From Gonapodya prolifera JEL478 (Eukaryota > Monoblepharomycota > Monoblepharidomycetes > Monoblepharidales > Gonapodyaceae): a stretch of 64,000 bases of DNA. Below, piece by piece: positions 23,995 to 36,187 of this stretch. The notes below the pieces were generated by a model that was given only the letters and a program-made list of their open reading frames with translations, ran no database searches and was not told where the DNA came from. The translations under genes and the position numbers were made by a program. Position 1 is the first letter of the stretch. Each line of letters opens with the position of its first letter. Location: contig KQ965764.1 of the NCBI GenBank assembly GCA_001574975.1, forward strand, positions 161,256 to 225,255, read 5' to 3'.

Positions 23995-26900
23995 ATGGGA
24001 CATCTTGTCACGGTAGCTGCCGCTCAATTGGATCAGTGGGCTCTGGATTTCCAAGGAAACTTGGACCGCATCCTTCAGTCTATTCGACAAGCAAAGAAAA
24101 TCGGTGCCAAATATCGAATCGGACCAGAGCTGGAAATTAGGTTGGTGAATGAGCTTCTAGAGATGTTTCAGCACCCCGCCGACGAAGACAGATGGTTAGA
24201 TGAGTGATAGTGTCGGAATGAAATCGTGGACGAAGGTGACGGAATGAGAATTGTTCTCGATCATTATCCATTGAATAAGGAGAATACACAACGAGCCATC
24301 GCCATTTGGCAGAAACGGAGCCACCCCTTTCTGAGAAGAGGTGCCTCTAAGGTCTCTTTCTAAAGCGGAGCCGCTGCTGTTGAATCCACAACCGAACAAC
24401 TTTGGTGTCTTCTTTGAATTCATTCACACTCCAGTTGTAGTAAATGTGGACATAGTCACTCGATTTGATCGAAGTTTTGGTTTCGTATTCCCATATACAC
24501 AGTGGTTATGGATGTGGGGATCACTTTCTGGAGCCTGACACGTATCTCCACTCATGGGAAGCTCTAGCGAAACTTCTCGAACATCCTGATGCTCAAGAAA
24601 TACTACTAGATGTTGGAATGTGAGTTAATACGAATAGCGTAGGCTTCGAAAATTTTGACCAGATAACGCGATGTTGCTTTGCTTACGGAAGGCCGGTCAC
24701 TCATCACTCGGTGCATTACAACTGTCGACTTTTCATTTTGAATGGACGGATCCTCCTCATACGTCCAAAACTACACCTTGCTTCGGACGGTAATTACCGC
24801 GAGGCGAGATGGTTCACAACATGGAGCAAGCTTCGACAACTTGAAGAACATTATTTGCCCAGAGTGATACGAAAGGTGGCTGGACAGGAGACGGTTCCTT
24901 TTGGTGAATAGACTTTACTCAGGTCCAGGCGATCGTAGTTATTAATGCGTGTCTGGGTGTTGTTATATTTAGGTGATGGAGTCATCGCTACACTGGACAC
25001 AGTGGTTGGAACGGAGCTTTGCGAGGAGTTGTTCACACCACAAAGGTAGGTAGATTCCACTCCTTAAGGAGCAGTGGTCATTTTTCGAAGGCGGCTTGGA
25101 TTGAGGGCCAATGCGGAGTGGGTGCGATTCATCAAGACAAATACCATTCTTTCCACTGTGGTGGTGTAGCTGCAAACCTCTTTGTCTTAAATTCTTGTCC
25201 TAATTTCTCTAACGTTCTCTTCACCTTCGGTCTCACGCGTTGCATCGCATCAAGTCCACACATTGCCATGGGGCTTGATGGTGTCGAAATCTTTGGTAAC
25301 CCAAGCGCATCTCACTGGGAGCTACGGAAGCTCGGAACTAGGATTGACTTAATTAAGAACGCCACCGCCAAGGTGAGGAAACCCAGTCCGTCGAAACAAC
25401 AAGTTGCTCATGAATGTTTGGTAATATCAGTCAGGGGGAATATATGTGTACTGCAACCAGCAAGGCTGCGATGGAGACCGACTATACTTTGACGGTGCAT
25501 CTATGGTGGTTGTTAATGGAAAAGTAGCCGTGATGGGAACCCAGTTCAGTCTTCGAGATGTTGTAAGTAATTCTGGCGGAAGAATGGAACACTCGTGATC
25601 ACTGACAATCTAACGCAATTGCGCCACGGCTCATCACTATCGTCGCTCCAGGAAGTCGTCAGCGCTACCGTCGACTTGGAATCCGTCCGAGCCTATAGGG
25701 GCAAACATCATTCGCGGTCCGTCCAAGCATCTCATACCACGGCGTATCCGCGCGTGAAGGCAGACTTTGCCCTTTCTGCGCCCCCGTCCGCCGTTGTTGA
25801 CGGTACATGGGAAGGTGACGCACCTGTAGGGTCTCATGTCGATGGGAAGAAATGGTGGGGGAGACCGCCGACGATTCCTTTGGAGAGCCTTGAGCTATGT
25901 GGACCATTTGAAGAGATTGCGTGAGTTATATTATCGAGAAGGCCATTTTCTTACTCTTAGACTCTTCTCACTGTACAATAGGTATGGTCCCGCTTGCTGG
26001 TTGTGGGATTATCTGCGTCGTTCCAAAGCGGCAGGATTCTTCGTGCCACTTTCGGGTGGTGTGGACTCGTGCGCCGTGTCGCTCATTGTGTACTCAATGT
26101 GCAGGATGGTTGTTGATGCAGTAAAGGAAGGGGGTGGGTTTGTTCGCCATCTCGAAATACCAACCTTGTGAAACAATGGAAAATGCTTTGGTGCTCAGAC
26201 AAGACTGTACTTAACGATGCAAAGCGTATAGTCGGAGAAGACGACTCCGCCTATGTTCCAAACGATGCCGTGGAGTTTTGTGGGTTCGTAATTATGCCCG
26301 AACTGTAGTCTCTACGCCTTTCATTGATTGTTCAATTCATTGTTCACCTGATTGGCAGTCGAATTTTCCATACATGCTATATGGGATCGAAAAATTCGAC
26401 CACGGAGACACGGAAAAGGGCTGCAGATCTCGCCCAGCATATTGGCTCCTATCACCTCGACCTCGACATTGATTCAATAACTTCGGCGTTTCTCTCCGTT
26501 TTCTCTGCAGTGACCAAGCGTGAACCTCGTTTCAAAGTGCATGGTGGATCATGGGCAGAGAACCAGGCCCTTCAAAACGTTCAAGCGAGGACCAGAATGG
26601 TATTGGCGTACTTGATGGGGCAGCTGTTACCGTGGTGTCGAGGAAGGCTTGGAGGGCTGCTAGTACTCGGGACAGCAAATGTTGACGAAAGGTCGGTCTC
26701 GTGTCTTCACCTTCCGTGTAATATTGATATCGAATCTCTTCCACAGTCTTCGGGGATATTTCACAAAGTACGACTGTTCGGCAGCGGATTTAAACCCTAT
26801 TGGTGCGATTTCAAAGAATGATCTTCGAGGATTCATCAAATATGCGCAGGAAGCTTTTGATATCCCTTTCCTTATCGAGTGAGTCGAAATGCACACGTTT

Positions 26901-27540
26901 AATGTCTCGTTTAATGTCTCGTTCACAAATAAACAAATGTACCCGCCCTCTTACAGATTCCTCGATGCTCCCCCGACCGCAGAACTTGAGCCCATAACGG
27001 ATTCATACCAGCAGAAGGATGAAGTTGATATGGGTATGACCTACGACGAACTTTCTAGATTTGGAAGATTGAGGAAAGTCGACATGTCTGGACCTTGGTC
27101 AATGTTTAGCAAGCTCATTTACGAGTGGGGAAGCGCTTTGAGCCCCTCTGAGGTAAGGGACTACGTGCTCTTATGAAGTTTTTCCTCGCAGACTGCTACA
27201 CAATCGACGGAATATGCCAGATTGCCGGCAAGGTCAAGCGCTTTTTCTTCTATTACTCGATAAACAGACACAAAATGACAATATTGACCCCAAGCGTGCA
27301 CTGTGGTGGGTGAACTCTTCAACGTTATTTGTTGGCGTTTCATCAAGTAACGACGCTTTGCCGGAGGAAGAGTCCTACAGCCCCGACGATAACCGCTTTG
27401 ACCTTCGCCCATTTCTGTACAACGCTGCTTGGACGTGGCAGTTTTCCAAAATTGACCGCGCTGCAGCGGAAATGGAGAAGGGGCCGTCAGTTACCCAAGA
27501 TGAAGCTACTGTCCATGGCACAGAGCCCGGTTCGAAGTGA
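23995..27540 (+). CDS. QNS1: Glutamine-dependent NAD+ synthetase
   Basis: Catalyses the last step of NAD+ synthesis: deamido-NAD+ plus glutamine and ATP to NAD+. It starts [19 protein letters not shown] (ATG 23995). The N-terminal glutaminase (nitrilase-fold) half shows its triad in order: Glu in GPELEI, Lys in [16 protein letters not shown] and Cys in [11 protein letters not shown]. The synthetase half has the pyrophosphatase P-loop [10 protein letters not shown] (near 26046-26075), then [42 protein letters not shown] and [20 protein letters not shown]. The C-terminal part ends with [19 protein letters not shown] and a short tail. There are about ten introns, one of about 200 bases after CEELFTP. 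The enzyme looks complete. Confidence 0.94.
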
Positions 27541-27608
27541 TATGCATGATTTTTTATGTAGCATAAGTCTGCAAGCAAGAAAATGAATGTGTACAGGATA
27601 AAAAGACT

Positions 27609-28227
27609 TCATCTCTTCTGGGTGCCACCGGAAGCTTGACGCTCAGCCAACCGCTCAAACATTTTCTCCAATTCATCTACAGGCGTTGCGTCGACGACAC
27701 CCATTGAACCACCACATGGAACTCCATTGCGCTCAGAGTAAAATCTCCTATCACGCTCGGGGGTACAGTAGTCCCAGTCCTTTGGATCATAGACAAGTCC
27801 ATCTGGAAAGGAATAGACCCCCTCAGTCGGTACTCCCTCCTTCCAGACAGCAGTGTATGTACCGAACGGTGGAACGGTGAAGTGCACGACACCAGGTCCG
27901 TGAAATCTAAGCAACAAATAACATTAGAGAGAACACAAATTCGGCACTGTTAATTTTTACATACTTTCCATCTTTGAATCCACCGAGATAATAGGCCGAT
28001 CCGTCAGCAAACGTAAATATGCCTTTCCCTTCTATTCTGTGAGAATCAAGATGGTGTGAACCCCGATGGTCTGTGAGGAGATCTATTGATGTTGTTCTCA
28101 TCACAGATGATACACACCTTCCATTCTTTACATCAGCCTCAAATGGACTTCGGCAAAATGCCTGATGTGTATGATCATCGTATTTGTGTAAGCCATTATC
28201 ATGGGGCAGACGATCCAACGTCACCAT
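27609..28227 (-). CDS. MORN5: MORN repeat protein, MORN5-like
   Basis: Small protein of membrane-occupation-and-recognition-nexus repeats. Animal MORN5 is enriched in ciliated and sperm cells, and a flagellar role is likely here. It starts MVTLDRLPHD; three exons then give ADVKNGRIEGKGIFTFADGS, YYLGGFKDGKFHGPGVVHF, AVWKEGVPTEGVYSFPDG and the block LVYDPKDWDYCTPERDRRFY, which is specific to MORN5. Two introns, at about 27910-27965 and 28045-28120, end in normal AG acceptors and join in phase. The C-terminal 35 residues are charged. The N-terminal 25 residues differ from animal MORN5, so the start is less certain. Its 3' end lies 68 bases from that of NAD+ synthetase. Confidence 0.82.
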
Positions 28228-28527
28228 AAAAATTAACGGTACACAGCAGCAAGTATTTCCGGTTACAGCCTACCATTGCAATATCAATCCAGATAGAGAA
28301 GAATGGGACTGGGGACTTTGCGGATGAGAAATCCACGGATCCTGCGAAGCCGAACCCCAGATCGTTGCTACTACGGAAAATTTCGAACAAACTGGCCTAA
28401 TGTAGGAATTATAGAGTATGTATTCTCCCTCTACATCCCCTCCGCCAAATCCTCTGATTTTCCTTCATTGCTGGTTGGGGCCTGAGAAATCGTCCGAACT
28501 CTAAGCCCTTTGTAGACACACAGGAAT

Positions 28528-30374
28528 TCAATAAAACCTACATTCAGTTGCGATGTGACCCTCCTGGTTACACCTGTAGCACACCCTTTGCTTCGTGCAT
28601 TCTCTCGAGAACTGTCCTCGGACAAAGCAAGAATCAGATTTGTGACTAAATTGAGATTTTCCGGGGGCTTTTCACTCACATGACCCGGTTGGCCGCAGTT
28701 GTAGCAACGGTTAGGCCCTCCAGCGGGTGGTGCACCTCCACCTCCACCTGCACCGTAACCACCTCCGTAACCTTGATCTCCACCAGCGTTGGGGCTTTGA
28801 ATACGATATTAGCCTTGAAATGCCAGTTAATTCTCAAAAGAATCTTACCAGTCCCGAGCAAGGTGGCCAGGTTGGCCGCACTTGAAGCACTCGTTGCCTC
28901 GACCGCCTCCACCATATCCACCTCCACCGTAGCCACCACCTCCGTAGTTACCCCCGTATCCGCCGCGAGAAGGAGCGCCGTAGCCTCCACCTTCGAAAGC
29001 GTAGTCAAGAATTGTCACGAGACGTTAAGGCGCAACACTTCCGCACCATAGCCGCCGCCACCGTAACCACCGCCGCCGTAGCCGTTGAAGCCTCCGCGGC
29101 CTCCTGGAGCTCCTGGATCAAATGGGAACTAAGTTGATGATCAAGGCACCACACACGAGTATAAACGTACCACCGTAGCCGCCACCGCCGCCGCCACCGT
29201 AGCCTTGCTGCTGAGCGTTCGGACACTGGTAGAGAGTAAAAGGATCCAAAGACACAATTCATGAAGTTCGCTTCGATTCCTTCGATGGTTTCGGCGAACT
29301 CACGTCACGAGCGATGTGATCTCCTGAGCCGCAACTAAAGATTGTTTTGTGTCAATTTTATGAAAGCCCTTGTCAATAAAGCTATTGCTTACCGGTAGCA
29401 TGTCCTCTGTTCGGCACAGTCCTGTATAGTCGAAATCGCCGATCCACCGGAAGGACGAAGCATCCCATTCGTTAAAACTTGTCGCATACGGGCACAACCA
29501 ACCTCTCCACAAACGCTCAAAACGTTTGTCGACTTGCCCCTTCTCGCGTACGAACCTTCGATAGGTGACCCTCCTACACGGCAACACAGACACCACACAC
29601 GTCAATCAACACCACCCGCACATTATGAACACCGCACACCGCAACCACAACACCACAACCTGTCCGCCAAGCAACGGTACAGAAGCACGGCTTGCCAACC
29701 AGAGTCGAAGCCAGGTGCCTCAAATCCCCCGGGATCGTCGTCAGCACAAGACCAGACGTGGAGACAGCCTGACGTCTCCCACTCTTCCATCTCGCTCTCG
29801 CATCTCAGGTCTCGCTTTTTCCCCTCAGGAATGAACCAACAAGCGCGGCGTTGAGAAGTTCGTGGATAAGGAGAGAGTGAGGTCCGTCTTGAATCACGCT
29901 GGGGACCACTCCCCGAAGCGCTACTGCTCCGTACTCGAGGTTTGGAGGGAGGTCATGGTGCATGGTGAGGTTCCAAGAAACACACCTTCCCACTGATTTG
30001 TCGTTTTTCGCAATTCCCCATGACAGGCACGTATCAAGAACAAGTCCAAATTGAGCGATAACAGTATTGCAGTCGTTAACGTCGGTTTGAATTCCGGTGG
30101 GAGAACAGTCAAGCCGAAGTCCAGTCAGTCATCGGTAGAATCCCCATGCGTTGGCAGGAGTACTATCACTTCAACGAACCAATTGTAGCAGCTCTTCTCT
30201 CCCTTGGGGCATTCACGCGCCATGTGGCCGACCTTTTTGAGACGGAGATACGTTAGTTGCGGCTTGAGTCACCCACAGGCAACGCCCAGATGGTGGGAGG
30301 AGAGGAGAGAAACTTACATCGCCGCATCGATAGCAAACACCACCAGCTCCTCCGCCGCCGCCTCTGTACGCCAT
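28528..30374 (-). CDS. GIS2: CNBP/Gis2-type CCHC zinc-knuckle protein
   Basis: Single-stranded nucleic-acid-binding protein linked to translation control in yeast (Gis2) and animals (CNBP). It starts [12 protein letters not shown] (ATG 30372-30374). Five C-x2-C-x4-H-x4-C knuckles can be read after splicing: [56 protein letters not shown] and [14 protein letters not shown]. Between knuckles 2 and 4 are Gly/Tyr-rich (YGGGG) linkers of RGG-like character, longer than in CNBP. It ends ECRFY at 28528. Nearly every knuckle is divided by an intron. The intron between the two halves of knuckle 2 is unusually long (about 29343-30165) and its donor is a weak GTTCGT, so this junction is the least certain part. 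Confidence 0.83.
29300..30120 (-). other. Open frames inside the long CNBP-like gene intron
   Basis: Within the roughly 820-base intron, two same-strand frames stay open for about 100 codons each. One, about 29300-29605, includes [20 protein letters not shown]. The other, about 29805-30105, includes [20 protein letters not shown] and [19 protein letters not shown]. Between them, at about 29580-29670, is a CA-rich stretch that looks like a promoter or 5' UTR. They may be alternative exons, a nested gene or chance; no family is recognised. Confidence 0.3.
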
Positions 30375-30471
30375 GAGTGTTTGTGATTTGTATGAAGTGT
30401 TTTCGAACAAGACTGCGGCAAGAAAAAAACACACTGCCGTGCCACGTTGCACTTTTTCAATCTTTCGCAAC
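30375..30471. promoter_or_regulatory. Shared divergent promoter, CNBP-like / Cox23-like
   Basis: The start codons of the zinc-knuckle gene and the CX9C gene lie 97 bases apart on opposite strands. The spacer carries an A-rich run near 30420-30430. Confidence 0.55.
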
Positions 30472-30822
30472 ATGGATAAGAATCCCGACCCTCGGTTACC
30501 TCGTACGCATAGCTCTGTGTATAATTATTTTCTTTCGCGCACTTCTTCTCACCGTTCATCACCGCCACCCTGTGGTAGGTTTCTTCCCACTTCGTCTAAA
30601 TGCATGCACTGTAGAATCAGACGCATACCTGGGATGCTTCACCGCAAGTGCGAAACCCAATGGAGTATGTTATCGTCCAGCTTCTCCATCTTCTCGGTTC
30701 GTTAACATTCCTGGTGACAGGATCCTGATGTTGCCCGCAAGGCATACTACGATTGTGAGAGGTTCCTGGGACCGTATAAAAAGTGTATGGAGAGAGAGCT
30801 AGCAAAGCGTGCCAAGGTGTAG
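30472..30822 (+). CDS. COX23: Twin CX9C protein, Cox23/CHCHD7-like
   Basis: Small protein of the mitochondrial intermembrane space, imported and oxidised by Mia40; Cox23 is needed for cytochrome c oxidase assembly. Three exons (30472-30502, 30579-30664, 30721-30822) add to 219 bases, a multiple of three, and encode 72 residues. The first CX9C is CTVESDAYLGC, whose E-S-D-A core matches CHCHD7/Cox23. The second is CERFLGPYKKC. The N-terminus is MDKNPDPRLPR and the tail is Lys/Arg-rich. The loop between the two CX9C pairs is about 10 residues longer than in human CHCHD7, so another member of the twin-CX9C family remains possible. Both introns have GT and AG ends in phase. Confidence 0.72.
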
Positions 30823-30978
30823 ACAGCTATGTAATTAGATCCTTCTAGTTCCTTCCCAGTTTTAATTCGATGGTACTCTCAAAAGGTGTCGATCAGAAGG
30901 GAACAAGTTGTTACACAGTTCGGGGAACAAATGCAACATCGTTGCGAAGTTGGTATCAAGTATCCAATATGCAATGCT

Positions 30979-31509
30979 TTATCCAAGGTAGTTTATCACG
31001 AAAAAGTGCAGTACAATCTGTGCGAAAATGAATTCCGCAATTGCCCTGAGACCATTTGAAATGCAGCCGAGAGGAGAAACAACAATGAATGGAATGTCCT
31101 CCTTTCTTCCGTAAATTGAAGTCGGTGCTCACCGTTCGGGAGATACGTCCTTAAATTCCGGGTTATTCCCACTGATTTGAATTCTTAGAGAGGCTATGGA
31201 ATGAGCTGTGCGGTAAGCTCGTGGTGTGGTGACTTGAGAAGCTCTGAACTAACCTGCAAGGACGAAGCTCCCAACCGCCCCCCCGAATCCCGCCAAGAAC
31301 GAATTGAAGGGGTAGTTTCCCACTAGTAGGACATATACAAACTGAAGCACTCCGGTGAGGACGAGGAATGCAAGGTAAGCATCAACGAATTTGAGGCGTG
31401 CGGGAGTGCGGGAGCGATATGTTTCGAGGGCTTGCAAAAGGTGGGATGACAGCGAGGCCGACAATGCCGATTGTGAGGAAGTGGATGAGTTGGAGCGTGT
31501 GGAGGCCAT
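30979..31509 (-). CDS. OST2: Oligosaccharyltransferase subunit DAD1/Ost2
   Basis: Small membrane subunit of the endoplasmic-reticulum complex that N-glycosylates nascent proteins. It starts [20 protein letters not shown] (ATG 31507-31509). Next are [19 protein letters not shown] and [20 protein letters not shown], both membrane segments. After an intron comes [20 protein letters not shown], and after a second intron [20 protein letters not shown] then Gly and stop at 30979. All are hallmark DAD1 blocks, and the predicted length of about 127 residues suits the family. The extra Ser-rich N-terminus is typical of fungi. The gene is convergent with the Cox23-like gene. Confidence 0.93.
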
Positions 31510-31830
31510 GTTGCCAGCACGCTTGAAGTGCACTGAGTGACTTGTCGACCGCAGTACCTCAAATTTTCACAGCGACGGATCACTTCCGATAATGGGAAAC
31601 GGAGCACGAAGCCAGCAGGTGCGCTGTCACTCAATCTTCGCTCGGTCTTGATGGCCGTAATTCTCGGTGGGGAGCCTGACATTTGATGTTGCTTTCTTCT
31701 GAACATACTTTTCGCATCTTTCCGTTCCCCTTGCCCCATCAAAATCTCAATATGGTTACCACCTGTATCTTCTTACTTTGGCGCTTTAAACACCTACTAT
31801 CGCGAACGTCGTTTTCGGTGATGGACTTCT
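31510..31830. promoter_or_regulatory. Divergent spacer, DAD1 / small zinc-binding protein
   Basis: About 321 bases between opposite start codons. It must hold both promoters. No distinctive motif was seen. Confidence 0.45.
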
Positions 31831-32318
31831 ATGGAACAGAAGCGGGAGCGAAATGCGGACAAAGGAGCGAAGAAAGGACCCACCTCTCAGTTGAAAGGTA
31901 TGTTTTGGTATTAATAGTGACACGTAATGCGCAGGTCTCAATATCGTATGGGACTGTCTTATTGCAGCGGTATGTTCATTGTATTGTTCGGACTTCGTCG
32001 CTCCCCGACGTTCTCACGCTGGTGCTCTCCACCGAAACTACGGACAGAATGAGGCTGCGAAGAGCATTTTATGTACAATCTGCAAGCAGCAGTTTCTGTG
32101 CACTGGTATGATAGTTCTTGAAAACAAGACTGACTCTCCGTTTAACATTTAACTTTCCGTTTCAGCTCGAGAAGGAAATCTCAAAGGCGAGTAATAGCGT
32201 AAAAAAAACTCGTCCTGCTCCGTCGTCTCAGTTTAACAAGATTCTCACAGACCATGCCGAAAACAAGCATAGTAAAACCCTTGCGGACTGCTTCCCGACA
32301 TTCACAGTAAGCGTCTGA
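31831..32318 (+). CDS. Small zinc-binding protein, At2g23090/ZNF706-like (4F5 plus zf-met2)
   Basis: A short eukaryotic protein of unknown cellular role. The ATG at 31831 gives MEQKRERNADKGAKKGPTSQ, the Lys-rich 4F5-type N-terminus. A later exon carries NEAAKSILCTICKQQFLCT, the Cys pair of the finger, and another carries ILTDHAENKHSKTLADCFP, the His pair and the family's D/T-x-C-F-P end. In plant homologues these blocks join almost directly. Here 30 or so extra codons (LEKEISKASNSVKKTRPAP and onward) lie between them, so part of 32166-32255 may be another intron. The stop at 32316-32318 follows a GTAAGC that could be a donor; the true end may lie further on. Confidence 0.7.
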
Positions 32319-32711
32319 GTGAGATCGTTATAACTACGTATGAATCTGACGCAAATCCTATAGGCGACCGCTTGAGCGTGAAAATTGACGACGAAATGAT
32401 CATAGATTTTGACGAGCAATTGTGGGATGCATTCACAACCATAGACTAACGTTTTAAAGTATTTCAACTGTAATGCCAAATACGTGATTGGGTGTCTTTC
32501 GTGAATCTCTAAGAAATCGTCAGTATCCTGGTATCCAGAACCTGCGATGTTCACAATACTTTGCGGGCCCTCTTATACCCATTGGGCGTAAAAGAGAGTG
32601 GGGCTCTCTAAGGAATATTTGGGTGGGTAATAAATTGAATGTAGGGGGAACTCGAAATTCTGAACCTACACTTCGGGAGCATTTCCCGCACCTTTTCTTT
32701 CTAAGACAACG
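32319..32711. other. Spacer upstream of ribosomal protein uL14
   Basis: About 390 bases between two co-oriented genes. It should carry the uL14 promoter and a pyrimidine-rich start just before the ATG (CTTTTCTTTCTAAG at about 32692-32705), as is common in ribosomal protein genes. Nothing else was recognised. Confidence 0.4.
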
Positions 32712-33623
32712 ATGTCGAAGCGAGGTGAGCTTCGTCCCCTCGGGGAGAGGCAGGGCGCTCTTGAGCTAGGAGTGCTGTGAATCGCGGCCAGCAATGTTGA
32801 ATGTATCGACGGGAAGGGATGGATGGATGTCCACGGACCAGACGGAAGTTTCAAAGCAAGACAGGACAGCACCGAGAGACCTTCTCGAGCACCAATTACT
32901 AGAAGCGCAACCGAGCGTTTTTATACTCTGTTTCTCTGGCTGTGTCCGATCGCGGGATGGGATGTGCAATTGGAATCACGTCTAACGCGTTGGTTCTGTC
33001 CACCTTTCTTTCTCCATGTCAATCCACATAGGTGGTGGTGCAAGTGGACAAAAGTTCCGCATGACCCTCGGTCTCCCCGTCGGCGCGGTGATGAACTGCG
33101 CCGACAACTCCGGGGCAAAGAACCTCTACGTTATCTCGGTCAAGGGTGTGCACGCGCGTCTTAACCGCTTGCCGGCTGCGACTGTTGGTGACATGGTTAT
33201 GGCTACTGTGAAGAAGGGAAAGCCGGACCTGAGGAAAAAAGGTGAGTGACTGCCAACGTGATACGGAAGTCAATCAAAAACTCGTTTACTAAATATTTGT
33301 TTTCGCAGTCATGCCCGCGGTTATCATCCGCCAGCGCAAGCCTTGGCGAAGAAAGGATGGTATCTACATCTACTTCGAAGGTTTGTTTACTTGGATTCGC
33401 AGCAGCTGCTCGGAGATATAACCCGCTATCCGAACAGACAATGCCGGTGTCATCGTCAACCCCAAGGGAGAAATGAAGGGATCGGCCATCACTGGACCTG
33501 TTGGAAAGGAGTGTGCCGACCTCTGGCCCAAGATCGCGTCCAGCTCCGGTTCGTGCGATCTTTCTCTGACCAAGATTTGCTTTCCGACTTACAAATCTTT
33601 CTTGTGCAGGCACCGTCGTATAA
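32712..33623 (+). CDS. RPL23: 60S ribosomal protein uL14 (RPL23)
   Basis: Component of the large cytosolic ribosomal subunit at the subunit interface. A tiny first exon (MSK plus part of Arg, from 32712) is followed by an intron of about 310 bases. The next exon is [20 protein letters not shown], then [19 protein letters not shown] and [20 protein letters not shown]. Later exons give [40 protein letters not shown] and [18 protein letters not shown] last exon of five codons (GTVV and stop) ends at 33623. The protein is about 140 residues, the family length. A large first intron after a few codons is common in ribosomal protein genes. Confidence 0.95.
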
Positions 33624-33920
33624 GTGTCATAGAACAGTGATAGTTTGGGTTGTGATCGATAGCTGGTGGATGCTACGGATGTAAATGCGCACTCATTTCG
33701 AAAATATGACCTCTTACTTGGTCAGCCATCTCTGCATTCCCTGTCTCCTTGCTTCAATTTAATTATTACTCGCGTTATCCAAAAGTCAGACAAGTACTTG
33801 ACATTTATGCTCGGTTGTTGTTGTTGCCTCAATGAAGGTTAGCTTTGGGTATGAACGTCATCGAACTTCAAAAGTCAGTTGTTTGATTTTAATCCATGTG
33901 CGCTACACACTACTAGCTCG

Positions 33921-36187
33921 CTAGCGTACTGGCACTAAATCATCGATTTTCTGTGTGGGGCAGGACGGCAAAGAGAGGCACATCTAATTCCGTAACGACA
34001 GCAACAAGCAACATCCATTAAAAACCCACCAATATCATGCGAACGGTTTCACTGGCCAATTCAATCGCACTCGTCGATACCAACAATGGTTGCACAACAT
34101 TCTCTTCCAAAATGTTGCTGATCGTCCCCTTACGCACATTAATACCCGCAGCTTTGTCTCCTTGCGCGTGTCGATTCCGGAGTTCAGTAACGATGGCGAT
34201 TGGGTTCAAACCGGCGTTTTCGGCGAGAGTGATAGGAATGACCTCGAGAGCCTCGGCAAATCCCTGGAAGCAATACGCCTCCATTCCTTTTAAGGACTTG
34301 GCGTACTCCATCATCCGCTGGGAGACTTCAATCTCGGGTGCACCACCTCCGGCAATGAGCGCTCTACAAACAGTCGATTACCAACAAAGACATGTCGAGG
34401 GAAACATAACTGCCGACTTACCTCTTCTTTACCAAACACCTGATGACACACAGAGCATCGTGCAGACTCCGCTCAGCTTCTTCCAGGACGAGCGCATTTG
34501 CTCCTCGCAGAAGTACACTGACTGTCTTGCCTACGCCCTTCACTCCGCTCACTTTGACAATCCGCGAGCCCGAAAAGCTCACTTCTTCCACTAAATCGGC
34601 GGTGGCCAGTTTGTCTGGGGTAAATGACTCGATATCAGCGATGGGTTTGCACCCGAGAGTCTGGAAGAAATCGATTTGTGAGTTCCAAAACAGATGCAAT
34701 CGGTCTGTTCAAGAATATCAAACCTTGCAAATGAATTCGACTTCCTCTCTCTCGATCTCTTTCACAACCATTATCTTCGTCTTGGACAAAAAGTGCAAAG
34801 ACAAATCGGTGACAGCATCCCGGAGGATCGACTTCTGAATCAGAATGACGTTGCAACCGGACGCCTTGATCTTCTTGACCATATTCAGAAGGTATGTCCG
34901 CTCTTCTTTGAGAATCTTGTCCATTTGACGATAGTCATTCACCACAATTTGATTCTCCATCTGACAAAGTTCAGGAGGGACGTATGCAGACGAGCACAGT
35001 CTGGACAAATACGCCAGTCACTTACGTCTGGTTTAGGCGGGGACAATTGGAATTGCACGAGTGCAATTTTGGCCTTCTCCATCCTAGTCGGACCTCCCGC
35101 GGTCGTCACAGCAGTTTGAGTAAGCACAAGTCCTTCAGAGAGTTCGGTGTCGTCGATGGTACCGCCCACTTTTTGAACAAGCCGAATGTCCTTCAAATCC
35201 ACGTTGTTTGAAGTGACTGGGTCAATGACACGACTGACAGCATCCACCGCTATTGGCGCGAGAAGGCCAGAATACTGAGAGACGATCTGAAAAAATTATT
35301 GATTCAGTACTTCGATTTGGCATTTGCTGTTAGCAAAATGAAATTCCCGATCAAGCAGGAAAAGTCTAACAATAAATGAACACCCTTAGATAAACCCACC
35401 TTAGAGTTCAAAGATGTCGTCGCACTCTTCAACAGTGACTCGCGGTCGGTGAGGTTGATAGGAATTGCCATGTCCGTGAGAAATTCAACAGCCTTGTACG
35501 AGGCTTTCTGGAACGACTCGGCTATTGTTGTGGGGTGAATACCTGATGCCAAAGCGTTATGTAAAAGAGTTTGGAGCCCGCAGAATCGCTAAGCTTACCT
35601 TTATCCAGCAGCTTTTCTGCGGCGGAAAGGAGACTGCCTGCCAAAACAACAACAGACGTGGTTCCGTCCCCCGCCTCCACATCTTGAGCTGCGGAAAGGT
35701 CGACGAGCTTGATATAGGAAAACAATGGTCAATTCATGGAGGAGGAGAACAGATATTCAAGATTGATTTCATGAATTCAGATTCTTCCTCGGATTCTCAC
35801 CATTTTTGCAGCTGGGTGGAGAACAGACATTTGTTTCAGGATAGTAGCGCCGTCATTTGTAATAATGACTTCTCCGCTGCCTGTTTGTATCATTTTGTCC
35901 ATTCCCTTGGGGCCCAGAGATGTACGGACGGCGTCTGCGACAGCTGTTGGTGAGACAGAGAACGGCGAACAAACCCGAACGCGTGATTCCACGCCGCGAA
36001 TCCAGGAAACAAAGTAATGAAACGATGAGAACTCCATTTTCACGATAAAAGCGCCGAATGAAGAGAAGTTGAACGCACCTTTCGCCGCAGTGATGTTTGA
36101 ACCGCGAACCTCGAGCGGTTTGTCCTTGTCCTTGAACGCTCGATGTTTCGACCCACTACTGCCATTGACGTGAGGCGCTTCGACCAT
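33921..36187 (-). CDS. CCT4: Chaperonin CCT/TRiC subunit delta
   Basis: One of eight paralogous subunits of the cytosolic chaperonin that folds actin, tubulin and WD40 proteins with ATP. It starts [20 protein letters not shown] (ATG 36185-36187). Next are [39 protein letters not shown] and the nucleotide-binding motif [15 protein letters not shown]. The apical domain has [20 protein letters not shown], and the rest includes [17 protein letters not shown] and [21 protein letters not shown] last exon gives KIDDLVPVR and stop at 33921, matching the delta-specific I-L-K-I-D-D ending. There are about nine introns. Subunit identity rests on the N- and C-termini and the [15 protein letters not shown] block. 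Confidence 0.93.
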
